9,926 nt of DNA from an uncultured Christensenellaceae bacterium. GTDB taxonomy: Bacteria; Bacillota; Clostridia; Christensenellales; Christensenellaceae. The DNA lies in assembly GCA_934438035.1 (NCBI GenBank), contig CAKSBK010000019.1:1-9926 (forward strand), in the 5' to 3' direction. The position numbers were made by a program, and so were the translations under genes. Below, in pieces: positions 1 to 5,520 of this stretch; positions within the stretch are counted from its first letter, which is position 1, and each line of letters starts with the position of its first letter. The notes under the pieces were generated by a model that saw only the letters and a program-made list of their open reading frames with translations, was not told the origin of the DNA and ran no database searches.

Positions 1-316
1 GTATAAAACCATAGCGGTTCCGGGTTATGAGGGCCTTTCTTTAAAGGCGGATTCAACCTATCAGACTCTAACGCTGAAAAACCCGGGCGAAAACGACTGT
101 TATTTTATAATCGAGCTATATTTAAACGACGGAACGCTGCTTTGGAAATCGGATTATATCAAACCGGGGGAGGCTTCAAGGCCCGTTAAATTAAATACGC
201 CTCTTAAAGCGGGAACGTATAACGAATGCATTTTAAAATATTCCTGCTTTAAGACGGACAGTGAAAAAACGCCGCTAAACGGCGCGGAAACGAAATTGAC
301 CCTCAGGGTTAAATAA
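1..316 (+). CDS. Membrane-anchored extracellular protein, 3' part (cassette A, gene 1)
   Basis: This is the C-terminal part of a gene that begins before the window; the readable frame runs from base 2 to the TAA at 314-316. It aligns along its length, without gaps that I can see, with residues about 62-164 of the complete gene at 8193-8687, for example the shared stretches DYIKPGE, TPLNGAETKLTLRVK and the two Cys contexts CYF and YSCFK. By analogy the missing N-terminus should carry a single membrane helix, leaving this domain outside the cell. The residues visible look like a beta-rich, Ig-like domain, and the two conserved cysteines could form a disulfide. It is followed after 19 bases by the secreted subunit gene, as in the second cassette. 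Its function is unknown; accessory or chaperone work for the neighbouring secreted proteins is inference. Confidence 0.85.
   Translation, partial: YKTIAVPGYEGLSLKADSTYQTLTLKNPGENDCYFIIELYLNDGTLLWKSDYIKPGEASRPVKLNTPLKAGTYNECILKYSCFKTDSEKTPLNGAETKLTLRVK
296..312 (+). repeat. Hairpin at the 3' end of cassette A gene 1
   Basis: Inverted repeat TTGACCC-TCA-GGGTTAA just before the TAA stop (314-316). The equivalent place in cassette B (8667-8683) has the perfect version TTAACCC-TCA-GGGTTAA, so the pairing is kept although the wobble base changed. It could set the message level or coupling between genes 1 and 2. No T-tract follows, so it is not a simple terminator. Confidence 0.5.
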
Positions 317-335
317 TATAAAAAGGAGAAATATT

Positions 336-905
336 ATGAAAAAATTTATCGCTGTCACTTTGGCGGCGCTGACGGTATTTTGTTTTTCGTCAGTTTCATT
401 TGCCGCGGGAAACACGACCACGCTTACAACCACGGTTCCGGACGCAAGCTATACGCTTCACATTCCCGCAGATCAGCAAATTACTTTTGGAGCGACAAGC
501 ACGGATATCGGAACGATTACCGTTACGGATTCTTCCGGCTTTGCAGTGGGTAAAAATTTACACGTAACAATTACCTATGACGATTTTAAAGCGGAGGGAG
601 TGTCTACGACAATTCCGTATTATATTAATTCCAACGGACATTGGGTTAGCGGCGGCGGATCTTACGGCTCCGGCGGCAGCGGCTGGGTAGATTTAAAAAA
701 GGAAAGCGGCAGCTTCTTTACGTTTAAAGGACAAGGCAACGGAAAATGTAATGAGTATTACGTACTTAGTGAAGGCAGCAGTAAGGTTGCGAGCGATGAT
801 TCAAAAAAGCTCCAGGTTAAGATTAACGGCGAAGACTGGGGCAAGGCTCTCGGCGGAGAATATTCTTCAACCATTACATTTACGGCAGAGGTTGTCGCAG
901 AGTAA
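336..905 (+). CDS. Secreted subunit-like protein (cassette A, gene 2)
   Basis: 189 residues. Residues 1-23 are a clear Sec signal peptide (charged MKK start, hydrophobic core, probable cleavage SFA|AG). The mature part begins with NTTTLTTTVPD, then a beta-rich region, a glycine/serine-rich middle (about 98-150, including GGGSYGSGGSG) and a conserved end with DWGKALGGEYSSTITFTAEV. There is no membrane helix or sortase signal after the signal peptide, so it should be released or held by a partner. AAAAGGAG lies about 8 bases before ATG336. It is a paralogue of 8708-9256, with about 80% identity over residues 1-95 and again over the last 25 or so, but little similarity between. I do not recognise a named family. 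Small size, secretion and pairing with an anchored protein fit a structural surface subunit, which is inference. Confidence 0.9.
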   Translation: MKKFIAVTLAALTVFCFSSVSFAAGNTTTLTTTVPDASYTLHIPADQQITFGATSTDIGTITVTDSSGFAVGKNLHVTITYDDFKAEGVSTTIPYYINSNGHWVSGGGSYGSGGSGWVDLKKESGSFFTFKGQGNGKCNEYYVLSEGSSKVASDDSKKLQVKINGEDWGKALGGEYSSTITFTAEVVAE

Positions 906-1397
906 ATGAAACGAGCGGTAATAAAAAAATTCAAAGCCGCCGCATGTATGTTTTTTGCGATATTTGCGCTGAGCACTCCGGCTTTTGCCGCAAAAACCGT
1001 TCTTACGACCGTGGTTCCCGAAAGCATGGTTAATTTAACCGTTAAAATCGAGGGGGAGGGCTGCGTTTATGCGGAAGATAAACGCATAGAGAAGAGCGGA
1101 ACAATAGCGCTTTACGGCAAAAAGCAAACGGAATTTAAATTTGCCGCATATAAAGGAAGCGAGCTTAAAAGCGTTATATATAACGGAAAAGAAGTAACGC
1201 CTCTTTTAGAAGGCGATAAAGGCGTTTTTGAGGTAAAAGACGGCGACGTTTTAACGGCGGTGTTTTGCAAAATAAATACAACTCCCAAAACGGGAGATAA
1301 ATCCCCTGCGGCAATATATGTTTTTCTTTTAACGGCGGCGTTAGGCTGCTTTGCAGCTGCGGCGAAAAATATGCGAAAAAATAAGAAAGCCCCCTGA
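906..1397 (+). CDS. Sortase-type surface-anchored protein with TPKTG signal (cassette A, gene 3)
   Basis: 163 residues. Signal peptide 1-28 (cleavage about AFA|AK), followed by KTVLTTVVP, which echoes the LTTTVP motif of the neighbouring secreted subunit. Residues about 42-122 form one small beta-rich domain (KIEGEG..., SVIYNGKEV, LTAVF) resembling the divergent InlB B-repeat type. The C-terminus has the complete cell-wall sorting layout: TPKTGD at 126-131, a hydrophobic helix about 135-153, and a basic tail ending KNMRKNKK. TPKTG departs from LPXTG but resembles the (S/P)PXTG signals of clostridial class B sortases. ATG906 directly abuts the TAA at 903-905 and has no convincing ribosome site, so translation is probably coupled to the upstream gene. 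The last codons lie inside the terminator hairpin. It is a paralogue of 9269-9766. Confidence 0.88.
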   Translation: MKRAVIKKFKAAACMFFAIFALSTPAFAAKTVLTTVVPESMVNLTVKIEGEGCVYAEDKRIEKSGTIALYGKKQTEFKFAAYKGSELKSVIYNGKEVTPLLEGDKGVFEVKDGDVLTAVFCKINTTPKTGDKSPAAIYVFLLTAALGCFAAAAKNMRKNKKAP

Positions 1398-1411
1398 AAA
1401 GGGAGCTTTTT
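1386..1411. terminator. Bidirectional terminator overlapping the end of cassette A
   Basis: AAAGC-C-CCC, loop TGAAAA, GGG-A-GCTTT, followed by a T-run. The stem has one C/A mismatch. The TGA stop of the upstream gene (1395-1397) sits in the loop. A-rich sequence on the left gives a T-tract for the leftward gene ending at 1423, so it can serve both. Confidence 0.75.
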
Positions 1412-1422
1412 AAGTTTAAAGC

Positions 1423-2304
1423 TTAATAGTAGCAGATTGAAAAATCCTTTGTGCCGTCCGGGTTAACCTTAAGCCAGATGTAAACGTCGCCGTAATCGAT
1501 GTATATTTCGTTTTCTATATGCTTGCAGAAATAGGAAAGGTCGGTGCTGTCGATTTTAGTATTATTCTCCGTATCTCCCAAAACGTCGGCGAAAGAATCC
1601 TTAAGGCCACGCTCGCTTACAAGCCCGTTAAAGGCTTTTATAAGGTCGGAAGACATCGCCTCGTCGTCGGTATACGATTCGGAAAAAACTCTTACCTCCT
1701 CAGCTGCGCCGTCATAAAACAAAACGATTAATTCGGAGGCTTTAACGCCGTAAATATCTCCCGGGTTTTTATAGCCGTAATACATTGCGCCGATATCGTT
1801 TGCGCCCGTTTCGCAGTCGGTTCCGTATGCTTGTTCAAGCTCGGAGGCGGTCATGCCGAGTATTTTTGAAAAATCCTGCTTGGGAAGCGCAAAGGCGATT
1901 ATTACACCTATTACTGCGGCGGTTAAAATTACGGCGGCGACTATTATTGCGATAAGCCCGCCCTTTGAAAGCTTCTTCTTTTTGGGAGCGTTCTGCGGTG
2001 CGCCGCACTGAGTGCAGAAAGGCGCGCCCTCGGGAATTTCGCTTCCGCAGCTTGCGCAGAGCGAGGCGGCTGGCTTTTCCTGCGCGGGGACGTATTCGTA
2101 AATAGTCGATTTTTCCTGTGAATTATCCGCGGTATCTGCGGATACGTTTTCCTGCTCGGGAATATTAACGTCGTTTGTTATTTCGGCGTTTATTTCATCG
2201 TTTTTTAAAGCTTCGGCAGAAGGCTCGTCATTTGCTTTGGGCGTTCCGCAATACGGGCAAAAGGAGCTCTGTCCGATATCTTTTCCGCAATTTGTACAAT
2301 ACAT
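1423..2304 (-). CDS. Double zinc-ribbon, single-pass membrane protein
   Basis: 293 residues from ATG2304. That start is chosen because GAAAGGA lies 8-9 bases ahead and the protein then opens directly with the metal-binding motif; a TTG 18 bases upstream overlaps the ribosome site. The N-terminus holds a zinc ribbon (C3, C6, C16, C19). An acidic low-complexity linker follows, then a second ribbon (C83, C86, C97, C100), a lysine-rich stop (KKKK 108-111) and one membrane helix (about 117-141). The remaining 150 residues should be outside the cell and include MTASELEQAYGTD, which recalls small domains found in Firmicute lipoproteins and membrane proteins. Ribbon-plus-helix proteins of this kind are common in Clostridia and mostly uncharacterised; sensing or scaffolding is a guess. 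The gene has its own promoter. Confidence 0.88.
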   Translation of the reverse strand: MYCTNCGKDIGQSSFCPYCGTPKANDEPSAEALKNDEINAEITNDVNIPEQENVSADTADNSQEKSTIYEYVPAQEKPAASLCASCGSEIPEGAPFCTQCGAPQNAPKKKKLSKGGLIAIIVAAVILTAAVIGVIIAFALPKQDFSKILGMTASELEQAYGTDCETGANDIGAMYYGYKNPGDIYGVKASELIVLFYDGAAEEVRVFSESYTDDEAMSSDLIKAFNGLVSERGLKDSFADVLGDTENNTKIDSTDLSYFCKHIENEIYIDYGDVYIWLKVNPDGTKDFSICYY

Positions 2305-2339
2305 ATCAATAATTCCTTTCAAAAACTTTTAATGCTATT

Positions 2340-2368
2340 AGTATAAAATATTATGTTACATTTTGCAA
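2340..2368 (-). promoter_or_regulatory. Promoter of the zinc-ribbon membrane protein
   Basis: Read leftward: TTGCAA at 2368-2363, a 17-base spacer, and TATACT at 2345-2340. It lies about 36 bases before ATG2304. Close to the sigma-A consensus in both boxes, with ideal spacing. Confidence 0.7.
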
Positions 2369-2453
2369 TTAAAAAGGGGAAAGGTCGTTAATTTACAGCG
2401 CCGCTTAAATAGGGCATTGCGAAATAATTGATGCAATAATAGAGAATAACGTT

Positions 2454-2471
2454 AAAAGAACGCATTCTTTT
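2454..2471 (-). terminator. Weak hairpin after the XRE gene
   Basis: AAAAGAA-CGCA-TTCTTTT, a 7-bp stem with a tetraloop, 13 bases after the stop of the leftward repressor gene. The stem is AT-rich and no long T-run follows on either strand, so termination is only possible. Confidence 0.35.
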
Positions 2472-2483
2472 GTTTTACGATTT

Positions 2484-2738
2484 TTAACGGCGGGGAGACT
2501 TTTTGTAATCCGCCGTTCCGAGCTTGCGGGAGGAGTCCGGTTCTGTTGCAAGGATATAGTCTGCGGAAACGTTATAAAGCCTGCACAGCGCCGTAAGGTG
2601 CCTTATGGGAAGCTCGTTTGCGCCTCTTTCGTATCTCGCATACATGGTTTGCGAGGTGCCTAAAACGGAGGCTACTTCCTCCTGCGTTAGGTCGTTATCT
2701 TCTCTTAATGCGCGTATGCGTTCGTAATATGTTTTCAT
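2484..2738 (-). CDS. XRE-family helix-turn-helix repressor
   Basis: 84 residues, almost entirely one Cro/C1-type DNA-binding domain (about 5-62). The visible hallmarks are LTQEEVASVLGTSQTMYARYERG for recognition helices and the usual YNVSADYIL end, followed by a short basic tail. AAGGA lies 7 bases before ATG2738. It has no ligand-binding or oligomerisation domain beyond the core, so it is of the minimal repressor type. The intergenic region it faces contains two palindromes sharing the AGTAAA half site and a strong rightward promoter. This fits autoregulation together with control of the divergent transcript toward 3070. The operator assignment is inferred from position and symmetry, not shown. 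Confidence 0.9.
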   Translation of the reverse strand: MKTYYERIRALREDNDLTQEEVASVLGTSQTMYARYERGANELPIRHLTALCRLYNVSADYILATEPDSSRKLGTADYKKSPRR

Positions 2739-2770
2739 AGCGTAATCCTTGTTTTTAATACATTTTAATG

Positions 2771-2788
2771 TAGTAAAGATATTTACTA
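2771..2788. promoter_or_regulatory. Operator-like palindrome O1
   Basis: An 18-bp near-perfect palindrome (TAGTAAAGA / TATTTACTA, one mismatched pair) between the XRE gene and the divergent promoter. It shares the half site TAGTAAA with O2, and the two centres are 25 bp apart. Confidence 0.65.
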
Positions 2789-2817
2789 TTGACTTTAGTA
2801 AATATATTTACTAAAAT
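2789..2817 (+). promoter_or_regulatory. Rightward promoter covered by an operator
   Basis: TTGACT at 2789-2794, a 17-base spacer and TAAAAT at 2812-2817. The spacer and part of both boxes coincide with palindrome O2, so a bound repressor would block polymerase. The nearest convincing gene downstream starts at 3070, leaving a leader of about 245 bases. Confidence 0.65.
2794..2815. promoter_or_regulatory. Operator-like palindrome O2 (perfect)
   Basis: A perfect 22-bp palindrome, arm TTTAGTAAATA and its exact complement, lying over the spacer of the rightward promoter. A weaker related element, GTAA-AG-TTAC at 2822-2831, follows about 22 bp on. Probable binding site of the adjacent XRE protein. 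Confidence 0.7.
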
Positions 2818-2831
2818 TGAAGTAAAGTTAC

Positions 2832-3069
2832 GCATATAAACAAAACATATACAGAAATCAACACGTGATTCACGCAATTAATTAATGTCTGCCATATAAA
2901 ACTTGTTACCGAATGAATTTACGATACAGAATCGTGCGCCTATGAGGCGGCAGTAAAAAAATGCTCAAAATGGCTCAGCAGCTGCAGATTATGTTGAGTC
3001 AAAGCGCATGTAAAAGAGTATAAAACGCACTTTTAAAAAGCTGCGAAAATATAAGGAGGAACAGCTGAT
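2832..3069. other. Leader / intergenic stretch without a convincing gene
   Basis: About 240 bases between the operators and the gene at 3070. All six frames are broken by stops within about 30 codons. One rightward frame around 2962-3009 reads AQNGSAAADYVESKRM before a stop, which weakly resembles part of a Sel1-type repeat, but it is too short to call. A poor promoter candidate, TTGAGT (2994) with TATAAA (3019) at 19-base spacing, is present. Confidence 0.3.
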
Positions 3070-3489
3070 ATGAAAGCGATTAAATGTGAATTATGCGGAA
3101 GCGGCGACTTGATAAAAGAGAACGGAGTATTTGTTTGCCAACATTGCGGCACAAAATATTCTCTCGAAGAAGCGAAAAAGCTTTTTGTCGAAATTAGCGG
3201 CAGCGTTGACGTTCAAGGTACCGTAAAAATTGATAAAGACACAAAAAGAGAACTGATTGTTGAAAGTCAAGTTTCTTTTTATGAAATCTTTGTCGACGGT
3301 CAAAAGCTGGGCAGTTTCACGAAAACGGCAAAAGTGTTTATCGATAACGGACCGCATAATGTATATTGCGCCGCACCCGGTTTACAATCCATTTCTATTA
3401 CAATAGAATCAGGCAGTAATAATGTAGTATTAAATTTAGTCAAAAAAAGCGGTTTTTTGATAAAGCTTATTTTGACAAGAATAAGCTGA
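3070..3489 (+). CDS. Small N-terminal zinc-ribbon protein
   Basis: 139 residues. AAGGAGGA ends 9 bases before ATG3070. The N-terminus is a clear zinc ribbon (C6, C9, C23, C26) with the CGTKYSLEEAKKL continuation common to a large set of clostridial zinc-ribbon proteins. In many of those this module precedes long TPR or Sel1 regions; here it is followed only by a beta-rich domain (about 50-125: VSFYEIFVDGQKLGS, FIDNGPHNVYC) resembling PEGA-like or carrier folds, and a short hydrophobic end. No signal peptide, so cytoplasmic. It may be transcribed from the operator-controlled promoter at 2789. No specific function can be assigned. Confidence 0.85.
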   Translation: MKAIKCELCGSGDLIKENGVFVCQHCGTKYSLEEAKKLFVEISGSVDVQGTVKIDKDTKRELIVESQVSFYEIFVDGQKLGSFTKTAKVFIDNGPHNVYCAAPGLQSISITIESGSNNVVLNLVKKSGFLIKLILTRIS

Positions 3490-3530
3490 AGCAATCTTAC
3501 ATAGCGGGAGGCTTTTCAATAACCAAACCA

Positions 3531-3559
3531 AAAAACTCCCTCTAAAAAAAGGGAGCTTT
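3531..3559. terminator. Hairpin after the zinc-ribbon gene
   Basis: AAAAACTCCCT, loop CTAAAAAA, AGGGAGCTTT. The 6-bp GC-rich stem matches the CTCCC...GGGAG terminators elsewhere in this window. The T-run is short rightward (CTTTAT) and better leftward. Confidence 0.5.
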
Positions 3560-3570
3560 ATACCCCTTAA

Positions 3571-3669
3571 TTGCTTATACTCTGCAATAAATACGGAAGA
3601 ACAGAGGCTGTTATTGCCTTTTTAGACGAAGCTTGCGAATATATGGGGCGAAGCGGCTGTTATGCTTGA
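3571..3669 (+). pseudogene. Possible coding relic
   Basis: A short open frame reading NKYGRTEAVIAFLDEACEY in its middle and ending at TGA 3667-3669. The composition is protein-like and amphipathic, but there is no start with a ribosome site and a terminator hairpin lies just upstream. It may be the remnant of a gene end left by a rearrangement. It could equally be chance. Confidence 0.25.
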
Positions 3670-3707
3670 TATCAAAAAAGTATTTAATTAAAAATGAGGT
3701 GTATACT

Positions 3708-4034
3708 ATGAAAAATATTTCTGAGCTGTTATTAAGAAAAGGAACGTCATTTTATAAATTCGGAAGAATCGCCATAAAATTCTTTTTGACGATAGGCGCA
3801 GGGCTGTTAGCTTTTATTATGATGTTTGCGGACGGATATCAGTTAGCATATCTTGCAATAAGCGGATACTATGAATTTGTCAATTTTTTAATGGTTTTAG
3901 CTTATTTGGGAATTTTTGTCGGCATGATCGGAATGTTTTTATATTTTTTGGGTCTTCATTATCTCGGTTTAGGTCAGATCTCAAAAAATACGGAGATACC
4001 GGCTGTTAAAAACGACGAGCTTCCCGAGCTTTAA
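3708..4034 (+). CDS. Small two-helix membrane protein
   Basis: 108 residues from ATG3708, chosen because GAGGTG lies 7 bases ahead; the longer frame upstream has no ribosome site. There is a short N-terminal amphipathic stretch, membrane helices at about 23-45 and 58-83, and a hydrophilic acidic end (KNDELPEL). With two helices both ends should lie on the same side, probably the cytoplasm given the basic residues near the first helix. The stop codon overlaps the ribosome site of the next gene (4046), so the two are very likely one transcript. I do not recognise the family. Confidence 0.8.
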   Translation: MKNISELLLRKGTSFYKFGRIAIKFFLTIGAGLLAFIMMFADGYQLAYLAISGYYEFVNFLMVLAYLGIFVGMIGMFLYFLGLHYLGLGQISKNTEIPAVKNDELPEL

Positions 4035-4045
4035 GGAGAATCAGA

Positions 4046-4399
4046 ATGGACGAGAGGTATACAAGGCTTTTTGCTCTGTCTGAAAAATATTATGCCGAGG
4101 GCGCCCCTCTGTTAATTGCGGCGGGAGCGCTTTTAAAGGATAACCGGACGGGTAAGGTGTTGGCGCAAATTAAATTTCAGAATATTTCCCCAAAAACGAT
4201 AAAAGCGGTCAAGGTTTCCGTATGGGCAATCAATTATGATAATAAAGGAAATATGATATCATCCGAAGCAACCGGATTGTATTATGAATATGAATATGAT
4301 GAGCACGATAAAATAAGTAAAATATATTTGAGAAATGAAGAAAATGATTTAATCGGAGAATTTATTTTTGACTACTCTCCTATCTATATAAGAAATTAG
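4046..4399 (+). CDS. Short protein with a conserved clostridial N-terminus and a YD-like end (possible chimera)
   Basis: 117 residues. GGAG lies 7 bases before ATG4046 and overlaps the end of the upstream gene. Residues 1-58 (AEGAPLLIAAGALLKDNRTGKVLAQIKFQNISPKTIKAVKVSV) match, from memory, the start of a frequent clostridial protein family that normally continues for a few hundred residues. After about residue 60 the sequence changes to YYEYEYDEHDKISKIYLRN, with a pattern like a tyrosine-aspartate (YD/Rhs-type) repeat, and soon stops. No signal peptide or membrane helix. It could be a truncated gene, a fusion by recombination, or a genuine short member. The function is unknown. Confidence 0.75.
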   Translation: MDERYTRLFALSEKYYAEGAPLLIAAGALLKDNRTGKVLAQIKFQNISPKTIKAVKVSVWAINYDNKGNMISSEATGLYYEYEYDEHDKISKIYLRNEENDLIGEFIFDYSPIYIRN

Positions 4400-4418
4400 T
4401 TCCTATTAACGTTGACAA

Positions 4419-4440
4419 ACAGGAAGAATATAATTCCTGT
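4419..4440. repeat. Inverted repeat between genes
   Basis: ACAGGAA, 8-base AT-rich loop, TTCCTGT, with partly matching flanks (TGACA before, CA after). No T-run, so operator or message structure is more likely than a terminator. It overlaps TTGACA (4412) and TATAAT (4429), which are spaced by only 11 bases and so do not form a normal promoter. Confidence 0.35.
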
Positions 4441-4482
4441 CAGAAGAATTTATTATATAAGATTGGGGAAAGGAACAATAAA

Positions 4483-4863
4483 GTGAATAAAAGAGAGCTG
4501 CCTAAGTTAAAGGAATTGCCGTTATTGCTGTATGTTATTGATTGTAAGCCTTATATATTATCTTTAAATGATAGTTTTATTCGTAAAGGCGATAATTTGC
4601 ATAAAATAAATGATTTATATAATATTGCAGATATGAACTACCGTTTTTGTGACAAATATGAAGAGTATAAGAAAGGTCATATTGAAAAAGAAGATTTGAT
4701 TTCTTTTTATACATTTATGATATGTCAGCTTGAATCCCAATTGATAAATAAAAAAGAAGTCGATTCTTTGATAAATAATTTAACCGACAAGCAATTTGCA
4801 GAGCTTGAAAAACAAGTAGATATGTTCTATGAAATTCATTTATTAAGTGAAATCAAGGAGTAG
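4483..4863 (+). CDS. Orphan AT-rich protein
   Basis: 126 residues from GTG4483, with GGGGAAAGGA ending 8 bases before it. The protein is charged, has no signal peptide or membrane segment, and looks mainly helical (for example YEEYKKGHIEKEDLISFYTF and DSLINNLTDKQFAELEKQ). Base composition is visibly more AT-rich than that of the flanking peptidase and surface genes, which suggests separate acquisition. I do not recognise a family. Position after a possibly YD-like fragment and its small acidic nature would suit an immunity-type protein, but this rests on context alone. Confidence 0.75.
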   Translation: MNKRELPKLKELPLLLYVIDCKPYILSLNDSFIRKGDNLHKINDLYNIADMNYRFCDKYEEYKKGHIEKEDLISFYTFMICQLESQLINKKEVDSLINNLTDKQFAELEKQVDMFYEIHLLSEIKE

Positions 4864-4866
4864 ATA

Positions 4867-4898
4867 AAAACAAAAAAATTATCCGGTATTTTTGTTTT
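4867..4898. terminator. AT-rich bidirectional hairpin
   Basis: AAAACAAAAA paired with TTTTTGTTTT around an ATCCGGTA centre, immediately after the stop of the orphan gene. A 10-bp stem with one GC pair; it may act as a weak terminator. Confidence 0.4.
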
Positions 4899-5005
4899 GA
4901 ATTAAAAGTTTCAAAATTGCAACGGGTATGCCGAAAGCTATAGGATATACCAAGGATTGAAAAGTATGCTTTTAAAAAATTTGCGAAAGGTAAGAAGAGA
5001 AAATA

Positions 5006-5449
5006 ATGGAAAAATATTTACTTGAAGGTTTCCGCGGAAAATGTATAAAGGTTTATGAAGATAAAGTTATCCTTGTACATGGCAGAGTTGAAAAAACAAT
5101 TTTAATGAATAATATTATTGCAGTAGAATTTAAACCATGCGTAGGATTATCAGACGGTTCTTTATTGGTTCGAACCGCAAATGATGTGATTATTGATACA
5201 AGAAGCGAACTGGATAAAGCATGGGGAATGCAGCCGGGTGTTACTTTTAGGAAAAAAGGCAATGAAATGGCTTCTATTATAAATGATTACATAAATAAAA
5301 GAATACTTGAATGCTCAAAGCAATCACCGACTATTGTACAACAAACCTCCTCTGCTGATGAACTAAAAAAATTCAAAGAACTTCTTGACAGCGGCATTAT
5401 TACCCAAGAAGAATTTGACGCAAAGAAAAAACAGCTGTTGAGTCTGTAA
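5006..5449 (+). CDS. PH-like / SHOCT domain protein
   Basis: 147 residues. Residues 1-100 form a beta-rich PH-like unit of the kind found in small clostridial proteins (LEGFRGKCIKVYEDKVILV, NNIIAVEFKPC, final helix INDYINKRI). A polar linker leads to a textbook SHOCT domain at 117-147 (ADELKKFKELLDSGIITQEEFDAKKKQLL). SHOCT is a short helical hairpin often placed at the end of cell-surface or membrane-linked proteins and thought to mediate oligomerisation. Here there is no membrane segment, so a cytoplasmic or peripheral location is likely. The ribosome site is weak (AAGAAGAG before ATG5006). It is followed by a strong terminator. Confidence 0.87.
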   Translation: MEKYLLEGFRGKCIKVYEDKVILVHGRVEKTILMNNIIAVEFKPCVGLSDGSLLVRTANDVIIDTRSELDKAWGMQPGVTFRKKGNEMASIINDYINKRILECSKQSPTIVQQTSSADELKKFKELLDSGIITQEEFDAKKKQLLSL

Positions 5450-5454
5450 CTCCC

Positions 5455-5478
5455 GCCTCCCCCTCCCGGGAGGCTTTT
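5455..5478 (+). terminator. Terminator of the SHOCT gene
   Basis: GCCTCCC, 6-base loop, GGGAGGC followed by TTTTA. A 7-bp all-GC-rich stem 6 bases after the stop codon. Confidence 0.85.
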
Positions 5479-5520
5479 ATTTTCCGTATAAAAATCAGAA
5501 GCTTTGCAGGCGGCTCTTGA

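Noticed and set aside
1282..1296. CTCCC-AAAAC-GGGAG hairpin inside the cassette A anchor gene as a terminator or regulatory element
   Set aside because: It is a by-product of the codons for the sorting signal (PKTGD) and the stem is not kept in full in cassette B.
2771..2831. CRISPR-like repeat array
   Set aside because: The repeated units are palindromic half sites 22-25 bp apart within 60 bases, with no unique spacers; an operator array fits better.
3633..3707. Upstream extension of the two-helix membrane protein from a TTG
   Set aside because: No ribosome site there, while GAGGTG sits correctly before ATG3708.
4412..4434. TTGACA followed by TATAAT as a promoter for the orphan gene at 4483
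   Set aside because: The boxes are only 11 bases apart, far short of the 16-18 needed; the same bases are better explained by an inverted repeat.
5053..5262. Leftward frames inside the SHOCT and zinc-ribbon genes
   Set aside because: Antisense to clear domain-bearing genes, without ribosome sites or family features.
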